From assembly GCA_020053845.1 (NCBI GenBank), contig JAGVMI010000052.1, positions 1 through 11,834 on the forward strand: a stretch of DNA of 11,834 bases, in the 5' to 3' direction. The stretch is from Candidatus Babeliales bacterium (GTDB taxonomy: Bacteria; Babelota; Babeliae; Babelales; Vermiphilaceae). The position numbers and the translations under genes are program-made. Below are positions 1-6,320 of the stretch, one piece after another (positions within the stretch are counted from its first letter, which is position 1; each line of letters begins with the position of its first letter). The notes under the pieces are model-generated. The model did not search any database. It had not been told where the DNA came from and saw nothing but the letters and a program-made list of their open reading frames with translations.

Positions 1-76
1 GCTCGCGCATTGCCGGCAAGTAACAAGAGCATGCCCAGCTAAAGTGCGCAGTTATATGCGCATTTCAATCAAATAT

Positions 77-106
77 TTGCAATCTGAAATGCATATATCG
101 TAGAAT
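77..106 (+). promoter_or_regulatory. Predicted sigma70-type promoter of the Cys-rich gene pair
   Basis: TTGCAA at 77-82 and TAGAAT at 101-106 are separated by 18 bases, resembling the -35 and -10 boxes of a housekeeping promoter (4/6 and 5/6 matches). Transcription would start near 112-114 and give a leader of about 55 bases before the ATG at 168. A TGCGCA-6-TGCGCA inverted repeat at 45-62 lies just upstream and could bind a regulator or belong to the end of an upstream transcript. No experimental start is known. Confidence 0.5.
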
Positions 107-111
107 TCGGG

Positions 112-151
112 TAGGTAGACTTCAAAACCTATGCAGCACATATGTGTTGCA
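112..151 (+). repeat. Two adjacent stem-loops in the 5' leader
   Basis: TAGGT (112-116) pairs with ACCTA (127-131). Directly after it comes TGCAGCACATATGTGTTGCA (132-151), a 20-base palindrome broken only by one G-T pair. The first stem begins almost exactly at the predicted transcript start, and the second ends seven bases before the Shine-Dalgarno at 158. As RNA the pair could stabilise the message or tune initiation. As DNA the palindrome could be an operator. The pairing is read directly from the sequence; the role is inferred. Confidence 0.45.
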
Positions 152-167
152 CATCGTAAGGACACCT

Positions 168-359
168 ATGCCGACAAAGTTAGCTCTTATTGCATTATAT
201 GCACTATGTGCATCTGCCACATCAAGCGTAGCATGCCCTACCTGTGTAGGCCGTATTGCTCATGATAGTCCGCCATTTTTTAGCGATGAGTGTTATGAAT
301 GGCAAGGTCCACAGCAACCCCACGATGCATCCGGAGACAAAAAGGAGCAATCCTCATGA
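168..359 (+). CDS. Small secreted Cys-rich protein (63 aa)
   Basis: I do not recognise this family. The start is placed at ATG 168 rather than the in-frame ATG at 144, because AAGGA at 158-162 sits five bases upstream and because translation then opens directly with a signal peptide. Residues 1-22 have a short charged start, a hydrophobic core and a likely cleavage site after SSVA. Position -3 is Ser, so this is a poor lipobox although Cys follows. The mature protein is about 41 residues, with a CPTC motif (Cys23, Cys26), a third Cys at 42, an aromatic patch (PPFF, YEW) and a polar tail. The CxxC could form a disulfide or bind metal. The stop overlaps the next gene's start as ATGA, so the two are probably translated as a coupled pair and may work together. 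Whether it is periplasmic, surface or released is unknown. Confidence 0.7.
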   Translation: MPTKLALIALYALCASATSSVACPTCVGRIAHDSPPFFSDECYEWQGPQQPHDASGDKKEQSS

Positions 360-697
360 ATATGCTGTGCCGTTTTATTATGTTTATTGCCAGTTTCAAT
401 GCATGTATTATTCAAGCACGTATTGGATGTATGGATAAAAGCGCGCACCTTGCAGAAGCATACGATACCAAAAACTATTACTATGTTGCTTGTAATCACA
501 ACTGCAAAACGCTCACGTGGCCACTCAATCGCTGCCCAGAATGCCAGCATTTCCATGAGGCAGAGATTTTTACCGTAGTGGACCCCTCAGAACAACCTAA
601 AGACGCCCCTCAAAAAGCCCCTATCTCCCGCTATAATACCGATCACATAATGCGGAATCTAGCCCTTACCTACCGCCAGAAGCAGGCAAAAAAGTAA
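356..697 (+). CDS. Secreted Cys-rich protein with possible zinc-ribbon-like motif (113 aa)
   Basis: This is an unrecognised protein. The start is ATG 356: AAAGGAG at 341-347 is eight bases upstream, and the ATG overlaps the previous gene's TGA by ATGA. Upstream in-frame codons would add a non-signal-like extension. Residues 1 to about 21 form a hydrophobic export signal. The mature part carries C46-x3-C50-x9-C60-x2-C63 followed by H65 and H67, an arrangement that could ligate zinc or form two disulfides. The second half (about 70-113) is polar and Lys/Gln-rich with no obvious fold. The tight coupling with the 63-residue gene suggests a shared function, perhaps subunits of one secreted assembly, but that is inference. 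A hairpin terminator follows eight bases after the stop. Confidence 0.72.
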   Translation: MNMLCRFIMFIASFNACIIQARIGCMDKSAHLAEAYDTKNYYYVACNHNCKTLTWPLNRCPECQHFHEAEIFTVVDPSEQPKDAPQKAPISRYNTDHIMRNLALTYRQKQAKK

Positions 698-704
698 ATT
701 TCGT

Positions 705-722
705 TGGCCTCAGGCCATTTTT
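705..722 (+). terminator. Intrinsic terminator of the Cys-rich pair
   Basis: TGGCC (705-709), loop TCA, GGCCA (713-717), then TTTTT (718-722). The stem is short but GC-rich and is followed directly by a T-run. It lies just after the stop at 697, which fits the end of the two-gene operon. Confidence 0.65.
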
Positions 723-747
723 ACCGCCTGTTTTGCCCTCCCCCCAC

Positions 748-775
748 TTGCCAAATGTTTCAAATAGAATATACT
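748..775 (+). promoter_or_regulatory. Predicted promoter of the protease-like gene
   Basis: TTGCCA at 748-753 and TATACT at 770-775 with a 16-base spacer (5/6 matches each) form a good sigma70-type promoter. The start would fall near 782, two bases before a leader hairpin, and about 50 bases upstream of the ATG at 832. Confidence 0.65.
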
Positions 776-783
776 ATTAGTGT

Positions 784-798
784 GGGCTGAAAAAGCCC
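784..798 (+). repeat. 5'-terminal leader hairpin
   Basis: GGGCT (784-788), loop GAAAA, AGCCC (794-798) makes a compact stem-loop at the predicted 5' end of the mRNA. No T-run follows, so it is not a terminator. Stem-loops at the extreme 5' end are known in bacteria to slow mRNA decay; that role is inferred here. Confidence 0.5.
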
Positions 799-831
799 TC
801 ATCTTAAAAATGGAACTAATGGAGGGTTATC

Positions 832-2100
832 ATGAAAAAGAAAATCACTACAATTTTTTCGCGTATATTGGTAGCTTTGCTAGCCGCACATAGCGTCTGC
901 ACATTTGCAGGCACGATTACTATTGCCGATGCTAAAAAGCGCATGGTCGCCCAGCTTATAGAAGCTGGCTTTGATCAGGAATTGAGTAACGAAATTACTC
1001 ATGAACAAACGTGGGAATCAAAAAGTAATGATGGGTTGATCGATGAACAAGTAGTTAAGCGGACAGCGCAAGACCTTATCGCTGAGCTTAATGGTATCTC
1101 AACAGCTTCAGTTGCTTCAGACATTCTTGGCGAAAAACCGACTATTACTTTACAACAAGCAATAACTGAATCGGCTTTTAGATTGTTCTCCCGAGGTTTT
1201 CATCCAGACTTTGACGCTGCGCTCTCGCAGAACATTGTTGATCGCCTTATTGCCCTCGCAGGTTCATACGGTGGCGATGATATAACCAATGCATACGTAC
1301 TTACGCGTGCACAGGTAAATACCATCTTTAAAGAAGAAATCGACAAATTTGATGAAATATTAAAACCACACATAGTGCAATCTTCACTACCAAGTGCTAC
1401 TTCACCGCAACTGCCTACCTCACCTCGTACAGCCGCACAACCAGTAGCTACAGATATAGTCCGTGTTGTACAGCAGCGAGGAGTAACGTGCGGGTATCAC
1501 ACCGTATTTAACGCGTATGCAGTTCAAGAGCTTGTACGTGCTGACCAACAAGTAACATCAGAGGCCGTACAAGAAATTGCTCAAAAGTATCATCCCCTTA
1601 TCGATCGCACAGACTATGAACTTTTCTATCATGAACTACTTGAGCTCGCGCAAGAAGTAGGGCTTACCACGTTCCACATCATTGCCTATAACGAACCCAT
1701 TAAAAAAGTATATGATGCTGCAAACAGTGCTGATGTTCCTGAAGATCTAAACGCATTTTTTGCAAAGCTCGTATCAGAGAAAACTCCTGTTGCGCACCTA
1801 CTCTGCAACACAGGCGGTCACTGGATTGCATTATCTGTTATTCATCGCGAGAATGGTGATGCACAGATTATCTATCTAGACTCTATGAATCCTAAATCAC
1901 TGGGTAACGCTTCTCGTATGTACATTAACTACGTGCAAGATAATCTTACCAATGCATCAAAAGATCTGCAGCCAGTAGTAGTTACTGCAAGTAATGTAGT
2001 TGATAATCCACCATCATCGATGCCAAACTATCGCAACGCATTATTCGGAACGGCCTTAGGATTAAGCGCTGCATTCTTAGCACACAAATTTATGCGCTAA
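832..2100 (+). CDS. Secreted papain/Josephin-like cysteine protease candidate with C-terminal anchor (422 aa)
   Basis: The start is fixed by GGAGGG at 821-826, five bases before the ATG. Residues 1-26 are a Sec signal peptide (KKK, hydrophobic core, probable cut after TFA). Residues about 30-180 are polar and mainly helical-looking. A Pro/Ser/Thr linker spans about 183-205. The C-terminal domain shows QQRGVTCGYHTVFNA (Q214 or Q215, Cys220, N227), then GGHWIAL with His330 and IIYLDSMNP with Asp350. This Gln-Cys...His...Asp order is that of papain-like peptidases and especially resembles Josephin-type deubiquitinases; it differs from Ulp1 (His-Asp-Gln-Cys). Residues about 402-418 are hydrophobic and end in HKFMR, a likely membrane anchor. 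I infer an exported, membrane-held thiol protease or deubiquitinase-like effector; a C39-like peptidase or an inactive homologue is possible. The stop overlaps the converging ppsA stop. Confidence 0.72.
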   Translation: MKKKITTIFSRILVALLAAHSVCTFAGTITIADAKKRMVAQLIEAGFDQELSNEITHEQTWESKSNDGLIDEQVVKRTAQDLIAELNGISTASVASDILGEKPTITLQQAITESAFRLFSRGFHPDFDAALSQNIVDRLIALAGSYGGDDITNAYVLTRAQVNTIFKEEIDKFDEILKPHIVQSSLPSATSPQLPTSPRTAAQPVATDIVRVVQQRGVTCGYHTVFNAYAVQELVRADQQVTSEAVQEIAQKYHPLIDRTDYELFYHELLELAQEVGLTTFHIIAYNEPIKKVYDAANSADVPEDLNAFFAKLVSEKTPVAHLLCNTGGHWIALSVIHRENGDAQIIYLDSMNPKSLGNASRMYINYVQDNLTNASKDLQPVVVTASNVVDNPPSSMPNYRNALFGTALGLSAAFLAHKFMR

Positions 2101-4484
2101 GCGCGTGCGTATCGCAGATAGAAAGGAATCACTGAATCAATGTTCAGCGAAAGATAATCGATTCCGCTCTGAATAAGAAATACGGCTACCTCAGGATAGT
2201 CTGACGGTGCTTGGCCACAGATACCAATAGGCGATTGTGCCTCGTGCGCTCCGGCAATAGCCATAGTAAGCATCGCCGTTACTGCAGGATCACGTTCATC
2301 AAATGATTGTTGCAGCAGTTCAGAATCACGATCAACGCCCAGAGTAAGCTGTGTAAGATCATTCGAGCCTATTGAGAATCCTTCAAAAATCTGTGCAAAC
2401 TCTTTGATCAAAATAACATTGGATGGTACTTCACACATCATGATGAGGTGCCATCCTTTTTCTTTGCTTATGCCATGCCCTGCAAGCGCATCGCGCACCG
2501 CCCGTGCTTCATGGAGTGTGCGGACAAAGGGCACCATAATCGTAATGTTATCAAAACCGAGCACTTCACGTGCATATGTGAATGCCGCACATTCAAGTGC
2601 AAAGGCGGAAGCAAAACGCGAATTGATGTAGCGTGACGCACCACGCAATCCAATCATGGGGTTTTCTTCATACGGCTCAAAATCTGCACCGCCAATGAGA
2701 TTGCGATACTCATTCGACTTGAAATCAGAAAGGCGTACAATAACACGCCGCGGATAGAAGGCTGCAGCAATCATACCTATTGCACGGCCAAGCACTTGAA
2801 TAAAATATGTTGTGCCATCAGCATACCCTACGGTGAGCTCATGTATTTGATCACGCGTTTCGCGATCAAGCTGCTCGTGCTCGACAAGCGCAAGCGGATG
2901 AATACGAATGTGATTAGCTATAATAAACTCAACACGTGCAAGCCCAACGCCCGAAACCGGCAAAAATGATGCTGCAAAAGCGCTATCAGGATCTGCAAGA
3001 TTGAGCATGAGAGAAACAGGAAGCTTGGTACTTGTATCAAGCGTAATCTCATCAACTGTATAGGGTATCTCGCCGTCATATACAACGCCTACCATACCGC
3101 CACTGCAATCGATCGTAATTATCTGCCCTGATTTCACCGCACGAGTCGCATCACGTGCGCCTACTATTGCAGGTACGCCAAGCTCGCGGCTCACAATCGC
3201 TGCATGGCATGTTCTGCCGCCACGATCTGTTATGATGCCTGCAGCACGCTTAAGAGCCGGCACCCAATCAGGATCAGTCATGTGGGTTACTACAATATCA
3301 CCTTTTTGCACTGCATGCGCATCACGTGCATCTTTCACCACACGCGCAATACCATGTACAATCTGTGTTCCAATACTTTGCCCACTACATATGCTATGGG
3401 GCGCTTGTGTAGCGGTAAGGCGATACACACGCATGCGGCGATCATGGTGCACTGCATGCACTGTTTCAGGACGCGCTTGTAAAATATACAAACGTCCATC
3501 ATCAGCATCTTTTGCCCACTCAACATCCATAGGCGTCCACGTACCATTCAGTTCAGAATAATACGATTCTATAATTACTACCCACTGAGCAAGCTGCACA
3601 ATTTCATCATCTGATAATGCATACACAGCTCGTTTTGCTACATCTACACTCACTGTTTTTGTGGCATCGCCTGATATATCGTTGCTATATACAATCGCTG
3701 TTTCTTTTGATCCACATGCTTTTTTGATAATCGATGCATAACCACGTGCAAGCATTACTTTCGATACGCAGTATTCATCAGGTATCACTAATCCTTGCAC
3801 GATACTCTCGCCAAGACCATATGATGCATTGATAAGCACTACATCACGAAACCCACTTTCCGTATCAAGCGAGAATGCAACACCTGAGCATGCGCGATCT
3901 GCATGCACCATTTTTTGCACGCCAACAGAAAGCGCAACTTTAAGATGATCAAAACCTTTTTGCATGCGATAGGAAATCGCGCGATCAGTAAAAAGCGATG
4001 CAAGGCTTTTGCGGTACGCTTCACGCAATGCGTCGTAACCCCGCACATTGAGAAATGTATCTTGCTGCCCTGCAAATGAAGCTCCGGGCAAATCTTCTGC
4101 TGTTGCAGACGATCGAACGGCCACGTCACATGCTTGCATATGATATACAGCGCTGAGCACATCATACGCTTGGTATAATTCCTGAAGTAAATCTTGGGGG
4201 ATTACGGCACTCAAAAAGAGCTCTCTGATGCGTTTACCTGCTTGTGCAATCCGTTCGAGATCATCAGCATTCGTAACATCAGCAAGTGCAGCAATAATTT
4301 TTTCTTGAAGTTGATTTGCGGTAATTACATGCCAATAAGCATCTGAAACAACTGCAAATCCATCCGGTATAAGAACGCCACGCGCTGCAAGCGCACTGAT
4401 CATTTGCCCCAGAGACGCATTCTTTCCTCCCACAAGAGGAACATCTGCAACACGCAGCGCATTAAATTGTTTTATGTACTTCAT
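2097..4484 (-). CDS. ppsA: Phosphoenolpyruvate synthase (pyruvate, water dikinase), 795 aa
   Basis: PEP synthase converts pyruvate, ATP and water to PEP, AMP and phosphate in the cytoplasm, feeding gluconeogenesis. The length (795 residues) matches the roughly 790-residue family. In order: an N-terminal ATP-grasp-type nucleotide domain (VGGKNASLGQM near 18-28; VAVRSSATAEDLPGASFAGQ near 122-141), the swivelling phosphohistidine domain (GGRTCHAAI, catalytic His427) and the PEP/pyruvate TIM barrel (ENPMIGLRGA; GSNDLTQLTLGVDRD; ICGQAPSD with catalytic Cys756). All key residues are intact. ATG 4484 is chosen because family members begin a few residues before the GGKNASLG motif; a GTG at 4496 would add four residues. 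Neither start has a convincing Shine-Dalgarno, so translation may depend on the micro-ORF ending 24 bases upstream. It converges on the protease-like gene with a 4-base overlap and no visible terminator. Confidence 0.96.
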   Translation of the reverse strand: MKYIKQFNALRVADVPLVGGKNASLGQMISALAARGVLIPDGFAVVSDAYWHVITANQLQEKIIAALADVTNADDLERIAQAGKRIRELFLSAVIPQDLLQELYQAYDVLSAVYHMQACDVAVRSSATAEDLPGASFAGQQDTFLNVRGYDALREAYRKSLASLFTDRAISYRMQKGFDHLKVALSVGVQKMVHADRACSGVAFSLDTESGFRDVVLINASYGLGESIVQGLVIPDEYCVSKVMLARGYASIIKKACGSKETAIVYSNDISGDATKTVSVDVAKRAVYALSDDEIVQLAQWVVIIESYYSELNGTWTPMDVEWAKDADDGRLYILQARPETVHAVHHDRRMRVYRLTATQAPHSICSGQSIGTQIVHGIARVVKDARDAHAVQKGDIVVTHMTDPDWVPALKRAAGIITDRGGRTCHAAIVSRELGVPAIVGARDATRAVKSGQIITIDCSGGMVGVVYDGEIPYTVDEITLDTSTKLPVSLMLNLADPDSAFAASFLPVSGVGLARVEFIIANHIRIHPLALVEHEQLDRETRDQIHELTVGYADGTTYFIQVLGRAIGMIAAAFYPRRVIVRLSDFKSNEYRNLIGGADFEPYEENPMIGLRGASRYINSRFASAFALECAAFTYAREVLGFDNITIMVPFVRTLHEARAVRDALAGHGISKEKGWHLIMMCEVPSNVILIKEFAQIFEGFSIGSNDLTQLTLGVDRDSELLQQSFDERDPAVTAMLTMAIAGAHEAQSPIGICGQAPSDYPEVAVFLIQSGIDYLSLNIDSVIPFYLRYARA

Positions 4485-4508
4485 GCCCCCGCACACAGGG
4501 TTGAAAAT

Positions 4509-4565
4509 TTATGCAATAGCAGCAAGTATGGGCACCAACACAGGAATAATAAACCAAAATTTCAT
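4509..4565 (-). CDS. Hydrophobic 18-aa micropeptide upstream of ppsA
   Basis: Read on the minus strand this gives MKFWFIIPVLVPILAAIA and TAA. It has a perfect Shine-Dalgarno (AAGGAGA, complement of 4571-4577) five bases before the ATG, far better than anything in front of ppsA. One Lys followed by sixteen uncharged, mostly hydrophobic residues predicts a single membrane-inserted segment. It ends 24 bases before the ppsA ATG (12 before the alternative GTG). It could be a leader peptide whose translation controls ppsA, or a free membrane micropeptide. The codons are not enriched for any one amino acid, so classic attenuation by a starved tRNA is not obvious. I know of no homologue. Confidence 0.5.
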   Translation of the reverse strand: MKFWFIIPVLVPILAAIA

Positions 4566-4620
4566 GTAACTCTCCTTGCTTTAAATTACTCGGTAATGAT
4601 TACGCATTAAGCGCATTGAA

Positions 4621-4669
4621 ACGAGTATATGCACATTACACGCTCAACACAGGTTACCATGATACTCGT
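4621..4669. repeat. 8-bp inverted repeat upstream of the ppsA unit
   Basis: ACGAGTAT (4621-4628) and ATACTCGT (4662-4669) are perfect inverted copies whose centres are 41 bp apart, close to four helical turns. They lie in the divergent region between the micropeptide-ppsA unit and the plus-strand micro-ORF. They could be paired operator half-sites or a long-loop RNA stem. No clear minus-strand promoter was found: a TATACT on the minus strand overlaps the left arm (4622-4627), without a good -35. The rest of 4566-4743 shows no gene. Confidence 0.3.
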
Positions 4670-4743
4670 GCCAAACATAAGAAACAACACTTTCATAGAA
4701 AAACAACCACACGCACATCCAGAAGGCTTCAAAGACTGGTGAT

Positions 4744-4772
4744 TTGCCTGTAATAGGCATTTAGAGTAGACT
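4744..4772 (+). promoter_or_regulatory. Predicted promoter overlapping a dyad
   Basis: TTGCCT at 4744-4749 and TAGACT at 4767-4772 with a 17-base spacer form a moderate sigma70-type promoter. The inverted repeat TGCCTGTAATAGGCA (4745-4759) covers the -35 box and part of the spacer, where a repressor would block polymerase. The predicted start near 4779 is about 50 bases upstream of the 39-codon ORF and may also serve the transporter downstream. Confidence 0.42.
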
Positions 4773-4828
4773 GACAAAGAAGTAAGTTACAACAATAGCT
4801 TGCCATTAATCATTACAAAGGAGTCGCC

Positions 4829-4948
4829 ATGACTGTCTATTGGTACGCAGCTCGCTCGCGTCGCCAGTATCGCCTTGGTGTCGATCTCATAGCCCTATCA
4901 GCATCTTGCCTTGTGGCCTGCGCGCCCATGTGCATGCGCGTTCTCTAG
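4829..4948 (+). CDS. Small single-span membrane protein (39 aa)
   Basis: The ORF runs from ATG 4829 to TAG at 4946-4948 and has a near-ideal Shine-Dalgarno, AAAGGAG at 4817-4823, five bases upstream. The N-terminal third is aromatic and basic (VYWYAARSRRQYR). Residues about 17-39 (GVDLIALSASCLVACAPMCMRVL) are hydrophobic with three Cys (27, 31, 35) spaced four apart, so they would line one face of a helix. By the positive-inside rule the basic end would be cytoplasmic. It sits about 100 bases upstream of the amino acid carrier on the same strand, with no terminator between, so it may be co-transcribed and could act as a transporter-associated small subunit or regulatory leader. No family is recognised, and it is short enough for most gene callers to miss. 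Confidence 0.5.
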   Translation: MTVYWYAARSRRQYRLGVDLIALSASCLVACAPMCMRVL

Positions 4949-5004
4949 CATCTTCCCACTTCTACTATTTTTATCGCAATTTCCCAATATAGACGTATGG
5001 ATCA

Positions 5005-5023
5005 GTGCTTTGTGTAGAAGCAC
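5005..5023 (+). repeat. Hairpin in the leader of the transporter gene
   Basis: GTGCTT (5005-5010), a seven-base loop, AAGCAC (5018-5023) forms a six-pair stem 13 bases before the Shine-Dalgarno (TAAGGA, 5036-5041). There is no T-run, so it is not a terminator. It may modulate translation of the transporter or stabilise the downstream message. I found no convincing promoter between 4949 and 5005. Confidence 0.35.
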
Positions 5024-5050
5024 GTGTACCCTACCTAAGGAATATATTTC

Positions 5051-6238
5051 ATGAATTCGCGATCATCTTCTTTGGTATTTACCATTGGCCTTGCCGTGTT
5101 TACGCTGCTTTTTGGAGCGGGAAACCTCATTTATCCTCTCATGGTTGGCATGAATGCAAGCACCTATACTCCACTTGCTATGCTTGGCTTTATCATCACT
5201 GCAGTGTTGCTCCCGCTTACGGGCTTTATTGCAATGATCCTCTTTGACGGTAACTATGAAGCATTTTTTGGCAGACTAGGCAAAACGGCTGGCGCTATTG
5301 CCATTTTCATATGCATGATGATTATCGGACCAGTAGTGGCAATTCCACGTACGGTAACGCTTTCTCATGTGATGATTGCACCATTTCTTCCCTTTAATTT
5401 CCTGCAAACGATAAATCCGCTTTCCTCATTCGTGTTTGCACTCTTTTTCTTGGGTACCACATTCCTCATGACGTACAAAGAAAGCCGTATCATGGATTTG
5501 CTTTCTTATGTCATAAGCCCGCTTTTGATAGGATCACTGGTAATTATCATAGGCAAAGGAATCTTTACTGCGCAAAGCGTAGTACCTGTAACTTTTGATG
5601 CACTCACCAGCTTTAAAACGAGCTTAACGCGTGGATACGAAACGCTCGATCTACTTGGTATGATCTTCTTCGCGTCGATCATTATCCACATTCTCAAAAA
5701 TAATCTTGGCCACATGACTAACATGCAACACCACCGCCTTATTGCTACTGGTTTGAAGGGCGGCTTTTTTGGCGCTGCACTGCTGACACTCGTGTATGTC
5801 GGCATGAGCATTTTGGGCGTGTATCATAGCCATGGACTTGCTGGATTGAACGGCGGCGAACTGTTTCGCGAGATTGCATTTCGTGTAACAGGTACGTATG
5901 GCACCATTATTATTGCAATTGCTGTGCTCATGGCATGCTTGTCTACCGCAGTAGGATTGAGTGCAGTACTTGCTGAATACATTCAAAAGACCGTGTTTGG
6001 CAGCCGCATCAGCTATGTAGCGGGGCTGACAATTATCACACTCTTAAGCTTTCCTCTTTCCATTTTCGGTTTGGGCAAAGTACTTGCACTGACTGGTGGG
6101 CCTATTGTATACATCGGCTACCCCGTAATCATTGCACTTACTTTCTGCAATATTGCATATAAGCTCTGGGGTTTCACACCAGTACGCATTCCCGTACTTG
6201 CAACATTCGTAGCAGCTGCAGCAAGTTACTTCATATAA
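5051..6238 (+). CDS. brnQ: BrnQ/LIVCS-family branched-chain amino acid transporter (395 aa)
   Basis: This is a polytopic inner-membrane carrier of the LIVCS family, which imports leucine, isoleucine and valine with Na+ or H+. The start at ATG 5051 has TAAGGA nine bases upstream. Family signatures are visible: FGAGNLIYP (21-29), GPVVAIPR (93-100) with the conserved proline-rich break, TRGYETLDLL (193-202) and ACLSTAVGL (295-303). About eleven hydrophobic spans cover the whole length, and there is no signal peptide. Family members are commonly around 430-450 residues with twelve spans, so this copy is compact, mainly short at the C-terminus. The ending (AAAASYFI) looks natural rather than frameshifted. 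In a host-associated cell it would scavenge host amino acids. A bidirectional terminator follows. Substrate preference within the family cannot be read from sequence alone. Confidence 0.92.
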   Translation: MNSRSSSLVFTIGLAVFTLLFGAGNLIYPLMVGMNASTYTPLAMLGFIITAVLLPLTGFIAMILFDGNYEAFFGRLGKTAGAIAIFICMMIIGPVVAIPRTVTLSHVMIAPFLPFNFLQTINPLSSFVFALFFLGTTFLMTYKESRIMDLLSYVISPLLIGSLVIIIGKGIFTAQSVVPVTFDALTSFKTSLTRGYETLDLLGMIFFASIIIHILKNNLGHMTNMQHHRLIATGLKGGFFGAALLTLVYVGMSILGVYHSHGLAGLNGGELFREIAFRVTGTYGTIIIAIAVLMACLSTAVGLSAVLAEYIQKTVFGSRISYVAGLTIITLLSFPLSIFGLGKVLALTGGPIVYIGYPVIIALTFCNIAYKLWGFTPVRIPVLATFVAAAASYFI

Positions 6239-6269
6239 TACGTACACAACACATAGATTATGTACAAAA

Positions 6270-6297
6270 AAGGGGCCTGAAATTAGGCCCCTTCTTA
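6270..6297. terminator. Bidirectional intrinsic terminator
   Basis: AAGGGGCCT (6270-6278), loop GAAATT, AGGCCCCTT (6285-6293): a nine-pair stem. On the plus strand it is followed by CTTATTT, ending the transporter. On the minus strand the stem runs into TTTTTT (plus 6266-6271), ending the exported glycosyltransferase-like gene whose stop is at 6321. It resembles the terminator at 9414-9446. Confidence 0.85.
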
Positions 6298-6320
6298 TTT
6301 ATTTACCATCTATCCATATG

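Noticed and set aside
1-42. Open frame ending TAA at 40-42 that could be the tail of an upstream gene (ARALPASNKSMPS)
   Set aside because: Thirteen codons with no recognisable motif; two other frames are also open for some distance, so no reading can be supported.
45-66. TGCGCA-6-TGCGCA-TTTC as an intrinsic terminator
   Set aside because: The T-run is only three bases and no gene end can be assigned upstream; kept only as a possible operator dyad.
299-355. Longer N-terminus for the second Cys-rich protein, starting at ATG 299
   Set aside because: It would put 19 mostly polar and basic residues before the signal peptide and ignore the Shine-Dalgarno at 341-347.
1471-1515. Ulp1 (C48) SUMO-protease assignment for the protease-like gene
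   Set aside because: C48 enzymes have the order His-Asp-Gln-Cys, whereas here Gln-Cys comes first and His and Asp follow.
3204-3561. Overlapping plus-strand frames of 92 and 109 codons inside ppsA
   Set aside because: Antisense shadows of a well-conserved gene; no ribosome site and unnatural Cys/His/Arg-rich composition.
5005-5247. 80-codon plus-strand frame overlapping the start of the transporter
   Set aside because: It is the transporter's DNA read in another frame, lacks a ribosome site, and the transporter frame carries clear family motifs.
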